Assembly: GCA_016791465.1 (NCBI GenBank)
Contig: JAEUWE010000313.1
Location: forward strand, 1 to 8,211
Length of the DNA: 8,211 bases
Direction of reading: 5' to 3'
Origin: Pseudobdellovibrionaceae bacterium
GTDB taxonomy: Bacteria; Bdellovibrionota; Bdellovibrionia; Bdellovibrionales; JAMPXM01
In this document: positions 7,033 to 8,211 of the stretch, in pieces
Layout of the letters: the number at the start of each line of letters is the position of its first letter
Numbering within the stretch: the stretch's first letter is position 1
Made by a program: the position numbers and the translations under genes
The notes under the pieces: generated by a model
The model's database searches: none
Seen by the model: the letters and a program-made list of their open reading frames with translations, nothing else
What the model was told of the DNA's origin: nothing

Positions 7033-7212
7033 TTACTTCAACTCGCGGTGCATCGTGTGACGCTTCAGCGCGGGGTTGTACTTCTTCTTTTCCAAGCGCT
7101 CAGGGTGAGTCTGAGTGTTTTTATGAGTTGTGTAGCGCGACGGAGATTTTCCCTCTTTGCGGGCCTCTGTGCATTCCAACGTGATGATTCGAACTTTGCC
7201 CTTCTTAGCCAT
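7033..7212 (-). CDS. rpmG: 50S ribosomal protein L33
   Basis: This 59-residue basic protein is a component of the large ribosomal subunit near the E site. It starts MAKKGKVRIITLECTEARK and contains SRYTTHKN, the RLEKKKYNP motif and the KRHTMHREL ending, all typical of L33. Of the four zinc-ribbon cysteines of the C+ form only C14 remains; the partner positions hold A17, N46 and A48 or nearby non-cysteines, so this is the zinc-free C- form with one leftover cysteine. The ribosome site AGAGGAG lies 8 nt before the ATG. The gene is apparently monocistronic: it is followed by a strong terminator and diverges from cysQ. No tRNA, secE or nusG is adjacent, although these are common rpmG neighbours elsewhere. 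No clear promoter was recognised upstream. Confidence 0.96.
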   Translation of the reverse strand: MAKKGKVRIITLECTEARKEGKSPSRYTTHKNTQTHPERLEKKKYNPALKRHTMHRELK

Positions 7213-7229
7213 GGCCTGCGCTCCTCTTG

Positions 7230-7253
7230 TACTCTTTCAACTACTCTTTCAAC
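7230..7253 (-). repeat. Perfect 12-bp tandem repeat in the rpmG leader
   Basis: TACTCTTTCAAC occurs twice without a gap (7230-7241 and 7242-7253). In the rpmG transcript it reads GUUGAAAGAGUA twice, ending just before the CAAGAGGAG ribosome-site region. It could be a duplication of no consequence, or paired binding sites for a translational or transcriptional regulator. Confidence 0.9.
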
Positions 7254-7400
7254 CGAAGCATAAATCAAAAACGAAACCAAGGTGTTATCACAGGACGCGC
7301 GGCGATGGAAGTCTTTCTGTAAATGCGGCGTGGGAGTTTTCTCAAAATTCGAGATTCGGGCCAGCGATATGGCGTAAAGCGTTGAAACTACTGGTCTTAG

Positions 7401-7420
7401 TTGGATTGCGCAGAATCCAA
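7401..7420. repeat. 20-bp inverted repeat upstream of cysQ
   Basis: TTGGATT (7401-7407) and AATCCAA (7414-7420) are perfect 7-bp arms around GCGCAG. The element ends 42 bp before the cysQ -10 box, within reach of an upstream regulator, and about 190 bp from the rpmG start. There is no U tract, so it is not a normal intrinsic terminator. It looks like a dimer operator; the regulator is unknown. Confidence 0.5.
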
Positions 7421-7462
7421 TCACATGCGCGAGTGGAGCTGGCGTCGTCCGTGGTCGGCTCA

Positions 7463-7468
7463 TATAGT
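7463..7468 (+). promoter_or_regulatory. Putative -10 box of a leaderless cysQ transcript
   Basis: TATAGT matches the TATAAT consensus at five of six positions and ends five bases before the cysQ ATG at 7474. Transcription would therefore begin at or next to the A of the start codon. The -35 at the 17-bp spacing is TGGCGT (7440-7445), which is weak. No Shine-Dalgarno sequence is present before the ATG, in keeping with a leaderless message. Confidence 0.5.
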
Positions 7469-7473
7469 GAATT

Positions 7474-8211
7474 ATGGGACCAACTGCGACTGAAGTTCAT
7501 GCTGAGGAAATTGGGAAACGAGCACCGGTGGTGATCGACGGCGTTCGTCGTGTGGCGGCCGCAATTCTCGAGGCCAAGCAGCGGATTGGTCTTGAGGCGA
7601 TTCGCCGTGAAGCAAAGTCGAAGGCGGATGGGAGCCCGGTGACGGAGCTTGATCACCTGGCGCATAGGCTCCTCCTCAAAGAGATTGCAACGTGGCCAGA
7701 GCCGTACTCATCGATTGCGATTGTCTCTGAAGAAGATGAAGTCTTGCGGGCTCCTGAGGATGTTTGTCGTGAGGATTCACTGTTCTGGCTGATGGACCCA
7801 TTGGATGGGACACGTGATCTATTAGCGGGTGAAGCCACCTATGCCATGGTGATAGCGCTGATGGCCGTGCATGGGGGTGCCGTGCGGCCGCTTTTCGGTG
7901 TGATTGCGGCGCCGGAGTTTGAGGGCGGAACGACCTGGGGTGGCGGCATCGGCGCTGGCCTTCATGTGCATTGCGATGGCAGAGCTCGTCTGAGTGGAGT
8001 CGTCGCGCGTGAGCCGATCGGCGATCCGGTGCGTGTGCTCGGCAGCCGCTCGATTCCGAGCGAAAAGATGAAGCAGCTCTATCAGCTCTTTGGAACACCG
8101 TCGATTGACCGCTTGGGGTCGGCCATCAAATTTGGACTCATTGCCGAAGGACGTTTTGATGCCTATCCGCGGCTTGGTCCGACCAGTGAGTGGGATATCG
8201 CTGCTGGCCAG
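7474..8211 (+). CDS. cysQ: 3'(2'),5'-bisphosphate nucleotidase, CysQ/inositol monophosphatase family, 3' end outside window
   Basis: The enzyme removes the 3' phosphate of PAP (and PAPS), a by-product of sulfate assimilation and phosphopantetheine transfer, using magnesium. 246 codons are visible to the right edge. Motifs in order: KADGSPVTELD (50-60), metal-binding SEE at 85-87, FWLMDPLDGTRD at 104-115 with D108, D111 and G112-T113, GSAIKFGLIAEG at 215-226, and YPRLGPTSEWDIAAG at 231-245 with metal ligand D241. The GS-KF-LIAEG-D-YPR-GPT-EWD-AAG ending is typical of CysQ rather than of plain inositol monophosphatase or fructose bisphosphatase. A short C-terminal part is missing. An in-frame TGA at 7468-7470 rules out any earlier start; the ATG at 7474 has no ribosome site, but a -10 box sits directly ahead. 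GTG codons at 7528 and 7531 are alternatives that would give a length closer to E. coli CysQ. It diverges from rpmG. Confidence 0.93.
   Translation, partial: MGPTATEVHAEEIGKRAPVVIDGVRRVAAAILEAKQRIGLEAIRREAKSKADGSPVTELDHLAHRLLLKEIATWPEPYSSIAIVSEEDEVLRAPEDVCREDSLFWLMDPLDGTRDLLAGEATYAMVIALMAVHGGAVRPLFGVIAAPEFEGGTTWGGGIGAGLHVHCDGRARLSGVVAREPIGDPVRVLGSRSIPSEKMKQLYQLFGTPSIDRLGSAIKFGLIAEGRFDAYPRLGPTSEWDIAAGQ

Larger units (their letters stand above)
7213..7473. promoter_or_regulatory. Divergent non-coding region between rpmG and cysQ
   Basis: These 261 bp hold the rpmG leader with a tandem repeat, a 20-bp dyad and the cysQ -10 box, each listed separately. On the rpmG strand an extended -10-like TGTGATAAC can be read at about 7280-7288 but it has no convincing -35. 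No tRNA or other structured RNA was recognised, and the small open frames here have no ribosome site or recognisable protein. Confidence 0.5.

Noticed and set aside
7065..7463. 132-codon minus-strand open frame
   Set aside because: It overlaps most of rpmG out of frame and crosses the cysQ promoter region; composition is not protein-like.
7157..7534. 125-codon plus-strand open frame across the rpmG-cysQ region
   Set aside because: It overlaps the start of rpmG on the other strand and the start of cysQ in another frame, and shows no recognisable domain.

Overview
The window comes from a Gram-negative bacterium with a G+C content that looks slightly above half. The evidence for an outer membrane is a maltoporin ending in a C-terminal aromatic residue, plus several Sec signal peptides. 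A Bdellovibrionota or other former-deltaproteobacterial origin is a plausible guess from the gene style (a Sec-exported FlgC-like protein, a fused MalE-MalF), but nothing in the sequence proves it.

Left and centre (1-6196) form an alpha-glucan utilisation locus. Two genes read leftwards as an operon. The first is a signal-peptide-bearing type I pullulanase (4730-2094). The second, sharing one base with it (TGATG), encodes a maltose/maltodextrin transporter subunit in which the binding protein (MalE-like) and the membrane permease (MalF-like) are one polypeptide; it runs off the left edge. A maltoporin gene (4919-6196) diverges from the pullulanase across a 188-bp control region. Together they give a route: LamB admits linear or branched maltodextrins through the outer membrane, pullulanase cuts alpha-1,6 branches in the periplasm or outside, and the tethered MalE domain passes the linear products to the permease. 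MalG, MalK and any cytoplasmic enzymes must lie outside the window.

Right part (6206-8211). Convergent with lamB and only 9 bp away is a gene for a 213-residue Sec-exported protein whose middle is recognisably the flagellar proximal-rod protein FlgC, with four cysteines and an extra C-terminal tail. A strong intrinsic terminator separates it from rpmG (ribosomal protein L33). A 261-bp divergent region between rpmG and a CysQ-type bisphosphate nucleotidase gene holds a 12-bp tandem repeat in the rpmG leader, a 20-bp dyad, and a -10 box placed so that the cysQ transcript would be leaderless. cysQ runs off the right edge.

The points most worth following are the MalE-MalF fusion, the secreted FlgC-like protein and the leaderless cysQ start. 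No RNA gene, CRISPR array, insertion sequence or phage gene was seen.
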